Under the pieces are notes generated by a model. It ran no database searches. It had not been told where the DNA came from and saw nothing but the letters and a program-made list of their open reading frames with translations. Positions 27,359 to 36,265 of a stretch of DNA of 64,000 nucleotides are shown here, one piece after another; position 1 is the stretch's first letter; every line of letters begins with the position of its first letter. This DNA comes from CAVRAZ01 sp963719135 (GTDB lineage Bacteria; Pseudomonadota; Gammaproteobacteria; DSM-19610). The DNA lies in assembly GCA_963719135.1 (NCBI GenBank), contig CAVRAZ010000001.1, positions 744,001 through 808,000 of the forward strand. Reading direction: 5' to 3'. The position numbers and the translations under genes were made by a program.

Positions 27359-27592
27359 GAATGGCACTTACGTACTCAGAAGTCAGCAAATATGGCTACA
27401 TTGAACCTTAGTTTAACGCTGGTTCCACATGCATTCTTGTAGTCATAAATACTGACTTCTGAGTAACTCTGAATTCAGGGGTTTGGTCATTCCGGCGAAG
27501 GCCGGAATCCAGGAAAACTACCACTATTGTAGATTCTGGATCCCGGCCTTCGCCGGGATGACGGCAGTTCTGGGCTTAAGTAAGTGCCATTC
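27359..27592. mobile_element. MITE-like element, family I, copy 1 (interrupted)
   Basis: The termini AATGGCACTTAC and GTAAGTGCCATT are perfect inverted repeats. The interior (27466-27580) is the reverse complement, with few changes, of the element at 57198-57340, including the GGCGAAGGCCGG hairpin. A second small element (27373-27465) sits inside, and removing it leaves 141 bp, the length of the other copy (143 bp). There is no coding capacity. The flanking 27082-27358 stretch holds no gene. Confidence 0.75.
27373..27465. mobile_element. Nested 93-bp MITE-like element
   Basis: TACTCAGAAGTCAG (27373-27386) and CTGACTTCTGAGTA (27452-27465) are exact inverted repeats bounding an AT-richer centre. 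It interrupts the family I element, so it inserted later. The second family I copy lacks it. Confidence 0.7.
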
Positions 27593-27611
27593 GGATCGGT
27601 ACCCTTTGGTG

Positions 27612-28154
27612 CTACCGCCTGCTCTTCCGGCCCCGTTGTGTCAGGCCCGCCTTGCGGTAGCGAAGGAAGGCCAGCGGGCCGTAGCAGGCGACGACCAGCG
27701 CATAACCCAGGATACCCAGACCCACATGGTAAGCGGGATCGGTCGTGTCACTGGGATACAGATATATCAGGGTTGCACCCAGGATGCTCATGAACAAAGC
27801 CGGCATCAGGCTGAAGATCAGACTGGGGAACAGTCGGGCACTGGCCGCCATGCGCACCAGCAGCGCACGGTATTCGGTTTCACCCATGGCGCGGATGAGC
27901 CAGAGCTTGCTGCTGTTGGACGCGGCCACCAGCAACGAGGCCACCATGATCACGATGCCCGAGCCAACGTCCCACCAGGGTACGATGAACAGCAGAATCG
28001 TCAGCATGGCAAACGGCCAGCGCAGGCGGCGGATGACGCTATTGGATTCCAGCTCAAGGTTGGGCGAAGCCAGATACGTCGACCCGATATCGCCCAGGCG
28101 CGAGATCAGGGTCAGAATGGCCAGGGTGATCTTGACACTTTCCTGTACTTCCAC
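27612..28154 (-). CDS. Small inner-membrane protein, unknown function
   Basis: The GTG start at 28154 is preceded by AAGGAA eight bases upstream, giving 180 residues. About five hydrophobic segments are visible ('AMLTILLFIVPWWDVGSGIV', 'GLGILGYALVVACYGPLAFL'), and the C-terminus is basic. No known motif was recognised. It lies downstream of the arsenic operon on the same strand, but with a gap and no evident functional link. The sequence between it and the upstream 43-residue frame has no other gene. Confidence 0.65.
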   Translation of the reverse strand: MEVQESVKITLAILTLISRLGDIGSTYLASPNLELESNSVIRRLRWPFAMLTILLFIVPWWDVGSGIVIMVASLLVAASNSSKLWLIRAMGETEYRALLVRMAASARLFPSLIFSLMPALFMSILGATLIYLYPSDTTDPAYHVGLGILGYALVVACYGPLAFLRYRKAGLTQRGRKSRR

Positions 28155-28281
28155 GCTATGAGTTCCTTGCTTGTCTGACGGGCTAGGTCCAGCCGCGGCG
28201 CACGTGCGTCTCCGGTCCTTTTGTAACGGCAGCATCCGGGCCGGGGTCCAGTGACAAACCGGGATGCCACCGTTGGCCCCT

Positions 28282-28413
28282 TTAAGCCATGCCCCTTTCG
28301 GCCAGGGTATCGCCGGTTGTGGCTGATGTGGGGTAACGAATGATCGCGATCTGAGCAATGCCCGACGAATCATCGACGACGGGCGTGAGCACTACAACAC
28401 TACCCTTCGCCAT
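28282..28413 (-). CDS. Possible 43-residue protein coupled to the redox-disulfide gene
   Basis: Its ATG overlaps the stop of the preceding gene (TAATG), the usual arrangement for coupled translation. The short product ('MAKGSVVVLTPVVDDSSGIA' and 'QIAIIRYPTSATTG') has a plausible beta-strand-rich composition but matches nothing I know. It may be chance. Confidence 0.3.
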   Translation of the reverse strand: MAKGSVVVLTPVVDDSSGIAQIAIIRYPTSATTGDTLAERGMA

Positions 28414-28649
28414 TACTCCCGAATCCAGGCCCGTACCTGATCCGGCCCCGGTACGCCGCCGGCGTGCACCACCTTGCCGTCGACCACCACGCCGGGCGTG
28501 GACATGACCCCGTAGGCCATGATCGCGGCGATATCGGTGACCTTCTCGATGTCCACCTCGACACCGGCATCCCGCGCCGCCTGGGCGATGGCGTTGGCGG
28601 TGATCTCGCAATTGCGACAACCGCTGCCCAGTACTTTGATCTGTTTCAT
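28413..28649 (-). CDS. Thioredoxin-fold redox-active disulfide protein
   Basis: This 78-residue protein has the active site G-S-G-C-R-N-C at residues 8-14 and 'MSTPGVVVDGKVVHAGGVP' carrying the cis-Pro. This is the pattern of small TM0996/MTH895-type redox-disulfide proteins. Such genes often follow permeases of the ArsP/YraQ type, as here (20 bases downstream). It may hand electrons to, or bind metalloid for, that permease; this is inference from position. The length is normal. Confidence 0.88.
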   Translation of the reverse strand: MKQIKVLGSGCRNCEITANAIAQAARDAGVEVDIEKVTDIAAIMAYGVMSTPGVVVDGKVVHAGGVPGPDQVRAWIRE

Positions 28650-28669
28650 GACGAAGGCACTCCTTAAGT

Positions 28670-29623
28670 TCAGACAAGCGCGTTGAAGCCCCAGCCCACC
28701 AGCGTGAAGGCCACGGCAAGCACCGCGGCAAACAGCGCAAGTGCCGGCCAGCGGATCACCTTTCTGAGGATCAGCATCTCGGGCAGGGAGAGAGCGGCCA
28801 CGCTCATCATCAGTGCCAGCGTGGTACCCACCGGGACGCCCTTGCCGAGCATGGCCTCGGCCACCGGTATGACACCGGTCGCATTGGAATACAGCGGAAT
28901 ACCCAGCACCACCGCTGCCGGGACTCTGTACCAACTGTCTCCGCCCAGATGGTCCGAGACCCACGCGGCCGGTACGAAACCGTGAAACAGGGCACCCGTG
29001 CCGATGCCGATCAGGACCCACAGCCAGATCCGCCCGACGATTTCCCGGACCTCGCCCAGGGCATAACGGTGCCGTCCGGCGAAGGTGGTATCCGGCGCCG
29101 GCAGATTGGCCTCGCCCATCCGGATCTTCCACACGTAGTCCTCGACCCAGCGCTCGGGCCGGAAGACTTGCATGACCATGCCGCCGAACCAGGCGACCAC
29201 CAGCCCCGCGAGCACATACAGCGATGCCAGCTTCCAGCCGAGGATACCCACCAGAATGACGGCTGCCACTTCGTTGATCATGGGACTGGCGATCAGGAAC
29301 GAGAAGGTCACGCCCAGCGGGATGCCGGCCTCGACGAAACCGATGAACAGCGGCACCGATGAACAGGAGCAGAACGGGGTGACCGCGCCCAGTGCGACGG
29401 CGAGACCCCGCGCCTGCCAGTCGGGACGCCCGCGTACGAACGCCCTGACCCGCTCCGGGGCCACCACGGCCCGCAGCAGACCCATGACATAGATGACCAG
29501 GATCAGCAGGGCAAAGATCTTCCCCATATCCATGAGAAAAAAGTGCACCGCAGCACCCGTGCGGGAGGACGGATCGAGCCCCAGCAGGCCGAAGGCCAGC
29601 ACCTTGGCAACGGCATCAAACAC
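28670..29623 (-). CDS. arsP: ArsP/YraQ-type permease
   Basis: This 317-residue membrane protein of the DUF318 permease family has about eight spans and the diagnostic 'AVTPFCSCSSVPLFIGF' (Cys85, Cys87), with a second conserved 'GIPLYSNATGVIPVAEAML'. ArsP members export trivalent methylated or aromatic arsenicals; others in the family handle metals. The position directly after arsJ (eight-base overlap) supports an arsenic role. The arsP name is an assignment by context rather than a proven substrate. Confidence 0.8.
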   Translation of the reverse strand: MFDAVAKVLAFGLLGLDPSSRTGAAVHFFLMDMGKIFALLILVIYVMGLLRAVVAPERVRAFVRGRPDWQARGLAVALGAVTPFCSCSSVPLFIGFVEAGIPLGVTFSFLIASPMINEVAAVILVGILGWKLASLYVLAGLVVAWFGGMVMQVFRPERWVEDYVWKIRMGEANLPAPDTTFAGRHRYALGEVREIVGRIWLWVLIGIGTGALFHGFVPAAWVSDHLGGDSWYRVPAAVVLGIPLYSNATGVIPVAEAMLGKGVPVGTTLALMMSVAALSLPEMLILRKVIRWPALALFAAVLAVAFTLVGWGFNALV

Positions 29624-30857
29624 TGGCCGTCTGCTTGCCGGATTCGACCTGTGGCTCGACGGCGGGCAGCTTGAACGACAGCACGGCCGCCGCCAGCACG
29701 AAGGCCGTGGACCACCACAGGCAACCGGTCAGCCCCTGGGTCTGGTAGACCCAGCCCGAGAGCACCGTCCCGGCCAGGCGCCCTCCCGCATTGGCCATGT
29801 AGTAGAAGCCCACGTTCATGGACACCCGGTCGAAGTCGGAATACGCCAGGACCAGGTAGGAATGCACGGCCGAGTTGATCGCGAACACGACCCCGAACAG
29901 CACCAGCCCGCTGACGAGGACCGGCGCCGGGTCGAGCCCGTGCCGCAGGCCCAGGGCGATGGCGGCCGGAAAGAACGCCAGGACAAAGGCCGACAGCCGC
30001 GCCGTGCCGCCGCCGGGTCCCCGGCCATGGTGACTGCGGCGGAGCAGCCGCGGCGCGGCGGCCTGCACGATCCCGTAGCCGATCACCCACAAGGCAATGA
30101 AGCCGCCGACTTCGGTAAAGCTCCAGCCGAGCGTCGAGTACAGAAACACCGGCAGGCCGACCACAAACCAGACATCACGCGAACCGAACAGGAAGAAGCG
30201 CGCCGCCGACAGCCAGTTGATGGCCGGCGTGTTGGAGAACACCTGGGTGAATTTCGGCTTGGATTTCATCTTGCCCACGCCGCGAGGCAACAGCAGGGCG
30301 GTCACGATCAGGACCGCCAGCAGCAGGCCGGCCAGCACCGCGAGCGCCCCGCGGAAACCGATCCATTCGAGCAATGCCGCGCCGACGAAGAACCCCGCAC
30401 CCTTGAGCGCGTTCTTGGAACCCGTCAACGCCGCCACCCACTGGAACAGCTTCGATTCGCCACCCTCGCCGGCGACCGCCTTGACGCTCGCCTTCGCCGA
30501 CATCTTGTTCAGGTCCTTGGCGATGCCGGCCAGGGCCTGGGCAGCCATCACGTAGGGCACCGACAGCCAGGCGTCGGGCGCGGTGAGCAGCGACAGGGCC
30601 ACCACCTGCAGGCCCATGCCGATGTGCATGGTGAGATTCAGGCCGATGCGCGCGCCCAGCCAGCCGCCGACCAGATTGGTGACGACGCCGAAGAACTCGT
30701 AGAACAGGAACAGCATCGCCACTTCGAACGGCGAGTAGCCCAGCAGTTGAAAATACAGCACCACCAGCATACGGATGGCACCGTCGGTCACCGTGAAGGC
30801 CCAGTAGCCGCCGGTGACAACCAGGTAGTTGCGTACGTTGTGCTCCATCGGATTCAC
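29616..30857 (-). CDS. arsJ: Organoarsenical efflux MFS transporter ArsJ
   Basis: This is a 413-residue major-facilitator protein with about twelve spans. Conserved ArsJ segments include 'NYLVVTGGYWAFTVTDGAIR', 'QALAGIAKDLNKMSAKASVK' and 'FQWVAALTGSKNALKGAGFF'. ArsJ exports 1-arseno-3-phosphoglycerate, made when GAPDH uses arsenate instead of phosphate. The GAPDH gene lies just upstream in the same operon, which is the known arsJ-gapdh partnership. The start at 30857 fits; an ATG three codons later is also possible. Confidence 0.93.
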   Translation of the reverse strand: MNPMEHNVRNYLVVTGGYWAFTVTDGAIRMLVVLYFQLLGYSPFEVAMLFLFYEFFGVVTNLVGGWLGARIGLNLTMHIGMGLQVVALSLLTAPDAWLSVPYVMAAQALAGIAKDLNKMSAKASVKAVAGEGGESKLFQWVAALTGSKNALKGAGFFVGAALLEWIGFRGALAVLAGLLLAVLIVTALLLPRGVGKMKSKPKFTQVFSNTPAINWLSAARFFLFGSRDVWFVVGLPVFLYSTLGWSFTEVGGFIALWVIGYGIVQAAAPRLLRRSHHGRGPGGGTARLSAFVLAFFPAAIALGLRHGLDPAPVLVSGLVLFGVVFAINSAVHSYLVLAYSDFDRVSMNVGFYYMANAGGRLAGTVLSGWVYQTQGLTGCLWWSTAFVLAAAVLSFKLPAVEPQVESGKQTASV

Positions 30858-30931
30858 CGGCAGCCGGTGCGGCGCCGTTCGACCTCCAGGGTTTTCACAG
30901 GTTCACCTCGCGCCGTCCGCCGTGACGACAC

Positions 30932-31933
30932 TCAGAGACCGCGCGCAACCAGCGCGGCCAGATCCATCATGCGGTTCACATAACCCCATTCGTTGTCGTA
31001 CCAGGCATAGACCTTCACCTGGGTCGCGTCGATCACCATCGTGGACAGCGCATCGACGATCGATGAGCGCGGATCGTTCAGGTAATCCACCGATACCAGC
31101 GGACGTTCTTCGTAACCGAGGATGCCCTGCAGCTCGCCCTCGGCCGCCGCCTTGAAATATCCGTTGACCTCCTCCGGCGTGACCGGGCGTGCCGCCTCGA
31201 AGACGAAGTCGGTCAGCGAGCCGTTCAGCAGCGGCACACGCACGGCATGGCCGTTCAGCTTGCCGGCAAGCTCCGGGAAGATGCGGGTGATCGCCCTGGC
31301 CGAACCGGTCGTGGTCGGGATCAGCGACTGGCCGCAGGCGCGCGCCCGGCGCAGGTCCTTGTGGCCTTTGTCGACGATGGTCTGCGTGTTGGTGATAGCG
31401 TGGATCGTCGTCATACAGCCGTGCACGATACCGATGTTTTCATGCATGACCTTGACCACGGGCGCCAGGCAGTTGGTCGTGCAGGAAGCCGCGGTGACCA
31501 GATGGTGCTCGGCCGGATCGTACAGGTGATGGTTGATCCCGTAGACGATATTGAGCGCGCCCTCGGTCGGCGCCGCCACGATGACCTTCTTGACGCCCTG
31601 GTCGAAATACTCCTGCAGGGATTCCGGTCGCTTGTGATGCTTGCCCGTGGCCTCGATGACGATGTCACAGTCTGACCAGTCGGTCTCGCCGAGCGCCGGA
31701 TTGCGGCTGCAGGCAATACGCTCGCCGCCGACGATCATCGCCTCGCCCTCGGCGCCGCAATCCAGGCTCCAGGTACCGTGCACCGAATCGAACTTCAGCA
31801 GATGTGCCGAACCCGCGGCATCGGTGGCGATCTCGTTCACCCGAACGATCGACAGCGCCTCGCTGCCCCAGCCCGCACGCAGCCCCAGACGACCCATGCG
31901 CCCGAAGCCATTGATACCCACACGAACAGTCAT
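30932..31933 (-). CDS. Glyceraldehyde-3-phosphate dehydrogenase of the ars operon
   Basis: This 333-residue enzyme has 'VGINGFGRMGRLGLRA' for NAD binding, the active-site Cys151 in 'AASCTTNCLAP', and His178 in 'TTIHAITNTQ'. Motif content is complete. In arsJ operons this GAPDH converts arsenate and glyceraldehyde-3-phosphate to unstable 1-arseno-3-phosphoglycerate, which ArsJ removes; together they confer arsenate resistance. It sits between arsR and arsJ on the same strand, which supports that role over a glycolytic one. Confidence 0.94.
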   Translation of the reverse strand: MTVRVGINGFGRMGRLGLRAGWGSEALSIVRVNEIATDAAGSAHLLKFDSVHGTWSLDCGAEGEAMIVGGERIACSRNPALGETDWSDCDIVIEATGKHHKRPESLQEYFDQGVKKVIVAAPTEGALNIVYGINHHLYDPAEHHLVTAASCTTNCLAPVVKVMHENIGIVHGCMTTIHAITNTQTIVDKGHKDLRRARACGQSLIPTTTGSARAITRIFPELAGKLNGHAVRVPLLNGSLTDFVFEAARPVTPEEVNGYFKAAAEGELQGILGYEERPLVSVDYLNDPRSSIVDALSTMVIDATQVKVYAWYDNEWGYVNRMMDLAALVARGL

Positions 31934-31969
31934 TCCGATCGTCTCCTTGTTCGTTTGCGCGACAGCCGC

Positions 31970-32383
31970 TCAGGTGCAGCAGGCCCTGCCCGGCCGGTTG
32001 GGCATCTTCGCCAACGCGCGCAGGTCCCGATCGAACGGCGGGCAAATGCTGGCGCCCTCGACCGTCGCGGCGAGCACCTGCCCGACCCACTGCGGCAGTT
32101 CGGGATTGAGACGGTAATAGATCCATTGCCCTTGACGCCGGTCCAGCACCACACCGAGTTCGCGCAACTGCGCGAGGTGGCGGGAGACCTTTGGCTGAAT
32201 CTCGTCCAGGGCATGGGTCAGTTCACAGACACAGAGTTCGCCTTCGATGACCAGCAGCATCAGCATGCGCAGCCGCGTGGGGTCGGCGAGCGCCCTGAAC
32301 AACTGCTCAGGGTCCAGGGTCATACCGGTCGTCGCCGGTGATTTCAGACGCGCGCTTGCCGCACCGCGGGATGCCTTGGTCAT
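31970..32383 (-). CDS. arsR: ArsR-family arsenic-responsive repressor
   Basis: This is a 137-residue winged-helix protein. The metalloid site 'ELCVCELTHAL' (Cys51, Cys53) begins the recognition region, and the HTH 'IQPKVSRHLAQLRELGVVLD' follows at about residues 62-82. Further cysteines occur at 114 and as a C-terminal Cys-Cys pair (135, 136), which may complete the As(III) site. It heads the operon and is preceded by a promoter with an overlapping palindrome at 32535-32569. The start could be the internal Met21, since the first 20 residues are not conserved in the family. Confidence 0.92.
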   Translation of the reverse strand: MTKASRGAASARLKSPATTGMTLDPEQLFRALADPTRLRMLMLLVIEGELCVCELTHALDEIQPKVSRHLAQLRELGVVLDRRQGQWIYYRLNPELPQWVGQVLAATVEGASICPPFDRDLRALAKMPNRPGRACCT

Positions 32384-32534
32384 TGGACAGGAAACTCCTT
32401 ACAGTTGCCGACTCAGTTCACACGTCAGGGCACGCCACCCAGCGGCAAACGCTAACCCTGCATTCCATTTTCATGCCTGCCGCAAGCTGGCCGGACGATG
32501 GCGTAGCCACAATGGCATCGAAATCCAGGATAGC

Positions 32535-32569
32535 TCTATACGCCTGTCCATATATATGTGCAAGCATAT
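32535..32569 (-). promoter_or_regulatory. Promoter of the ars operon with overlapping ATATG/CATAT palindrome
   Basis: On the minus strand TTGCAC (32563 to 32558) and TATAGA (32540 to 32535) are spaced by 17 bases. The inverted repeat ATATG-N6-CATAT (32554-32569) spans the -35 box and is a candidate ArsR operator. The leader to arsR would be about 150 bases. The palindrome is short, so the operator call is tentative. Confidence 0.5.
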
Positions 32570-32697
32570 TTACAGAATTCCGGTCAGAACTTCTTGCGCT
32601 TACTTTGGGCTCTATTATGGGTCCTAATGCCTTTTCTTCATCAGGGCGCGTTCTCGGACGGCAAGGTCTTGTTCTGCGTTCCCGGCAGGTTGAGGTC

Positions 32698-32848
32698 TTA
32701 TTGAGGCTTGCACCAATAATTGACAATTTTCAACGTCATCCCGGCGCAGGCCGGGATCCAGAATCCACCGGCCCAATGGATTCCGGCCTACGCCGGAATG
32801 ACAACACGTGGGTGCGCGGATGTCACCGATTTGCGTAAGTCTCAATAA
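32698..32848. mobile_element. MITE-like element, family II, copy 1
   Basis: It is bounded by TTATTGAG...CTCAATAA inverted termini (extended: TTATTGAGGCTTGCAC on one side, GCGTAAGTCTCAATAA on the other). It contains a GGCGCAGGCCGGGATCC hairpin with 'CCCAATGGATTCCGGCCT'. The same layout recurs at 41664-41816. A roughly 28-base near-duplicate, TTCTTCATCAGGGCGCGTTC, flanks it (about 32632-32660 and 32850-32878). Confidence 0.75.
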
Positions 32849-32895
32849 TCCCTTCTTCATCAGGGCACGTTCTCGAACCACAGTCAGATGGCAAG

Positions 32896-33519
32896 TTACC
32901 CTGCGCGCGGAGGTCTTAATCCCTTTTGCCTGGGAAGATTGAAAATCATGTCGGCATTGAGTGTTCCGAACCGGCCCTGTGCAAATTCGAGTCGCTCCCG
33001 GTTCTGTTCACCGCTGCCGTAAGGGGCATACCGGCCTATATCCTTAAGCAGATCATTATCAAAAGTCTGTATACCCACCGACAGGCGGTCGACACCGGCG
33101 GATTTCAGCACCGACAGTACATCTTCGCGTAAGTGATTGGGATTGGTTTCCACGGATATCTGCCGGACAGGAAACAGCGAACGAACCAGCTCCAGGGTCA
33201 CGGCGAGTTCATCAGGCAGTGCGGTCGGCGTGCCACCCCCTACGTAGACAACGCTCGGTTGATATCCCTTGTCGGCGATGTTACGCAGTTCCTGGCGCAA
33301 GGCCTTGAAGTATGCGCTCGCCTTGGGTACGTTCAATAGTACGCGATGAAATGAACAGAACGAGCACAGGAACTCGCAGAAGGGAATATGGATATACAGC
33401 ACTGCCGGTTGTGCCGGACCGATATCCGGAAGTGCCAGGGGTGTGCCCAGTTCGAAACACATCTGCTTGGCATAGCTGCGCTGCAGGTACACCTCCAGAA
33501 GTCGCTTGGTGACGGTCAC
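32896..33519 (-). CDS. Radical SAM protein, HemW/coproporphyrinogen-oxidase-like, C-terminally truncated
   Basis: The GTG at 33519 starts a 207-residue product with the radical SAM cluster motif C48-x3-C52-x2-C55 ('IPFCEFLCSFCSFHR'), the SAM-binding 'VVYVGGGTPTALP' and 'SVETNPNHL', and 'VDRLSVGIQTFDNDLLKDIG'. HemW-type proteins are about 380-450 residues. This one ends after 'ADMIFNLPRQKG', so roughly half is missing and repeats follow directly (MITE at 32698-32848). It overlaps the UbiA-like remnant by four bases. It is probably inactive as it stands. Confidence 0.75.
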   Translation of the reverse strand: MTVTKRLLEVYLQRSYAKQMCFELGTPLALPDIGPAQPAVLYIHIPFCEFLCSFCSFHRVLLNVPKASAYFKALRQELRNIADKGYQPSVVYVGGGTPTALPDELAVTLELVRSLFPVRQISVETNPNHLREDVLSVLKSAGVDRLSVGIQTFDNDLLKDIGRYAPYGSGEQNRERLEFAQGRFGTLNADMIFNLPRQKGLRPPRAG

Positions 33520-33970
33520 GGGATTTTTCCCTTCTCTAAGCTGCGAACCCGCGCATGCCAGAACAGTTCTGGATAAGCTTCATCAAACACCAGTTCCACG
33601 CCAACGCGCATACTGATGCCCCGCAGCCAATAGCCCGGTGTCGCATCTGTGCAAAGCACAGCATGCCGTCCCGGATCACGGGCAAGCCGCCGGTGAACGG
33701 TGCGATGCGTTCGGGTTTGATGCGGTCCGTGCCGCCCGGATCGTCGTAGAAATCGTTGAGTACAATGACGGCGGCTTGCACGCAGATAACGGCACACAGG
33801 GCGAGAACAAAGGCGAAGCCGTCAAAGTGTCCGCCCGGTTGATAACCGCAGGCAGTGCCCGGAAATGAATGGTAGCACGGATGCAGCCATAAACATGGAG
33901 CCTGTGGCCAGTAAAATTTTGTCAGCAGCGGATCGTCACGGCCGAGTGACAGGCTTACAGTGGCAGTCAT
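33516..33970 (-). pseudogene. UbiA-family prenyltransferase remnant
   Basis: From an ATG at 33970 the frame encodes a hydrophobic segment and then 'VIVLNDFYDDPGGTDRIKPE' and 'RIAPFTGGLPVIRDG'. The N-D-x-x-D-D pattern is typical of the first Asp-rich prenyl-diphosphate site of UbiA/MenA-like enzymes. After about residue 110 the coding sequence moves to another frame ('VGVELVFDEAYPELFWHARV') that ends at the radical SAM start. At about 150 residues it is half the family length, so both a deletion and a frame break are likely. Confidence 0.6.
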
Positions 33971-33989
33971 GATGTTTTCTTCCTGAGTG

Positions 33990-34439
33990 TCAGGCTATCG
34001 ATTCGGTGCCGGGGTTGTAGATGCGGTCGGCGCGTTTGCGGAAATAGGTCAGCAGGTGCGTGGCGGCATCGGTAAAAAAATGTTGCGCCACCGCATGTAA
34101 CGGCCCAGGCGCCAATTCCGCAATGACGGTCAGTTCAATCAGCGTGGCATTGTCGGCCTGCGCCTGAAATTGCCAGTCGATGGTCAGCCGTTGAAAAGGG
34201 CTGTCATTGCTGGTGATGGATATGCGTCGCGGGCGTTCCAGTATGGCGACTGAGTTGAATGGCAGGCTGAACAGGGCAAGCCCCAGTTCCTGTGTTACGT
34301 AAATTGCGTGGACTTCGCGTTTGACGATTCTGACGGAGCGCCAGCCGGGCAGAAAATCGGGGTACTGCTCTATGTCGGCAACCAGATCGAAAACCTGCTC
34401 TGCAGTATACGGCCACGCACTGGTTTCTTGGTGATGCAT
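33990..34439 (-). CDS. RatA/Coq10-like SRPBCC (START) protein
   Basis: This 149-residue protein opens with 'PYTAEQVFDLVADIEQYPDF' and 'LPGWRSVRI', the conserved start of RatA/Coq10 polyketide-cyclase-like proteins, and ends 'LTYFRKRADRIY'. The family binds hydrophobic ligands such as ubiquinone. It lies 19 bases upstream of the UbiA-like remnant, which hints at a quinone or isoprenoid theme. The left end of an IS1380-type element begins only 24 bases before its start codon, so its native promoter has probably been separated. It is therefore unclear whether it is expressed. Confidence 0.78.
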   Translation of the reverse strand: MHHQETSAWPYTAEQVFDLVADIEQYPDFLPGWRSVRIVKREVHAIYVTQELGLALFSLPFNSVAILERPRRISITSNDSPFQRLTIDWQFQAQADNATLIELTVIAELAPGPLHAVAQHFFTDAATHLLTYFRKRADRIYNPGTESIA

Positions 34440-34462
34440 ATGCTTAGCAATACATCTGTTAG

Positions 34463-35940
34463 CCTGAATTATTCGCGAATGTCGCAAGAAGAAAGGCCGC
34501 TTTTGTGCTAAAAAGGCTTTGCCACAAGCACTTTTCCACACATCAGAGGCCTTTCCATGGAAGACGATACCACAACACCGTCTGTTATATTCAAGGATCT
34601 TTTCGGCACGCCCGTCGTGGCGCGCTTTGACCAGCCGGACAGCAGCTCGGACGGGGGTGCGTTGCTGCTCAAGGCGTGCGATCAGCGCCTGGGCTTGACC
34701 GCTGCGATTGCAGCCTGTGTGTCGGATACGCGCCAGCCGGGCAAGGTGGTCCACAGTTTCCACGATCGGGTGCGCCAGCGCGTGTTCGGCATCGCCTGCG
34801 GCTATGAAGACTGCAACGACGCCGGGCGACTGGCGGACGATCCGATGCAGAAGCTGCTGGTCGAGCGCGATCCGATCGCCGGTGAGGCGCTGGCTTCGCA
34901 GTCGACGCTCTCGCGCTTTGAGAACGCCCTGGGACCGAAGGCCCTGATGCGCATGGGCAATGCCTTGACCGATACCGTCATTGCCCGCCACCGCAAGCGG
35001 CTGAAGGGGCGCGCGAAGCGCATCACGGTGGAACTGGACCCGACCGATGACCCGACGCACGGTGCCCAGCAGTTGGCTTTCTTCAACGGCCACTACGACA
35101 CTGGGTGCTACCTGCCGGTCGCCGGCTTCGTGCAGTTCGACGCGGAGCCGGAACAATACTTGTTCGCGTATCTGCTGCGTCCGGGCAATGCCGATGCCAA
35201 GCGGGGCGCCATCGGTTTGCTGCGCCGGATCCTGGCACGGCTGCGCGCGGCGTTCCCCAAGGCCCGGGTGCTGGTGCGACTGGATGGCGGCTTTGCCGGC
35301 CCCGAGCTGTTCGATTATCTGGAGGCCGAGCGGGTGGACTACGGGGTCGCGATGGCGGGCAATGCGGTACTCAAGCGCCTGGCTGAGCCGCTGATGAAAA
35401 AGGTGCGGCGCTTGTCCAAGCGGAGCCAGCAGACCGAGCACCTGTACGGCGAGTGCCCGTACGCGGCCGGCAGTTGGAGCCGGGGACGCCGGGTGATCAT
35501 CAAGGCGGAGGTCGTTCGCCTCGGTGATCGCGATCCCAAGGACAACCCGCGCTTCGTGGTCACCAACCTGCGCCGGGTTCCGCAGCGGAGTCTATGAGGC
35601 CGTGTACTGCCAGCGCGCGCACATCGAACTGCGCATCAAGGAATTGCACTACGGCCTGGCCATCGATCGCACCAGTTGCACGCGCTTCTGGGCCAATCAG
35701 CTGCGGGTGCTGTTGACCGCGGCCGCCTACGTGCTGTTCCAGGAGTTGCGCCTGCAGGCGGCCGGCACCGCCTGTGCGCGGGCGCAGGTGGGCACCTTGC
35801 GTGAACGCCTGCTCAAGCTCGGCGTGTGGCTGGAACGCTCGGTACGCCGTGTGGTGTTGCATCTGCCTGACGCGGCGCCGTGGCGGTCCGAGTGGCGTCA
35901 CATCGCCCGATCGCTGGGCGCCGCACCCGGTTAACCCTCC
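34463..35940 (+). mobile_element. IS1380-type insertion sequence, right end missing
   Basis: The left terminus CCTGAATTATTCGCGAAT begins at 34463, as expected for IS1380-family ends. The transposase follows at 34557. No matching inverted terminus (ATTCGCGAATAATTCAGG) was found after the gene, up to 36265, so the right end is lost. The deletion next to it also removed most of the Card1-type gene. Confidence 0.7.
34557..35934 (+). pseudogene. IS1380-family transposase with frameshift
   Basis: The first frame gives about 346 residues from 'VVARFDQPDSSSDGGALLL' through 'VRQRVFGIACGYEDCNDAGR', 'STLSRFENALG' and 'ITVELDPTDDPTHGAQQLAF' (catalytic Asp region) to 'VLVRLDGGFAGPELFDYLEA'. Near 35580 the frame shifts by one base and continues as 'VYEAVYCQRAHIELRIKELH' (catalytic Glu region) to a stop at 35934. 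Together they make the usual 450 or so residues. With the break and the lost right terminus, the element should be immobile. Confidence 0.85.
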
Positions 35941-36265
35941 CCGTTGAATACCTCGCACATGACCGCACCGCCTTGGCGGGAGTGCTCCTTGCCTGGAATT
36001 TGCCCTGCAGCACCTGATCAATGACATCATTGATCATCGGTCCCATCAAAGGCCCAATCGCCGCACGGTCCCGGCAACAAAATCGATGGAAACCACCTCA
36101 GGCTACCGAAACTCGGGCTACACGCGCACGTTCATGCATAGTGCAGGTTAGGGACTCGCGCTGTGACACACGGGTTATTTGTTTCGGTTGGAGCGTAGGA
36201 AGTATAAAGGCCCTTTGCCCAGAAACCATCGACCATTTCCCGGGTCCGGACGTTGACTCACACCG
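35941..36265. other. Junction between IS1380 remnant and truncated card1
   Basis: No gene is recognised. Bases 36003-36040 contain the short palindrome TCAATGACATCATTGA. The remaining part should have held the IS right end and the nuclease half of the Card1-type gene; neither is detectable. Confidence 0.4.
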
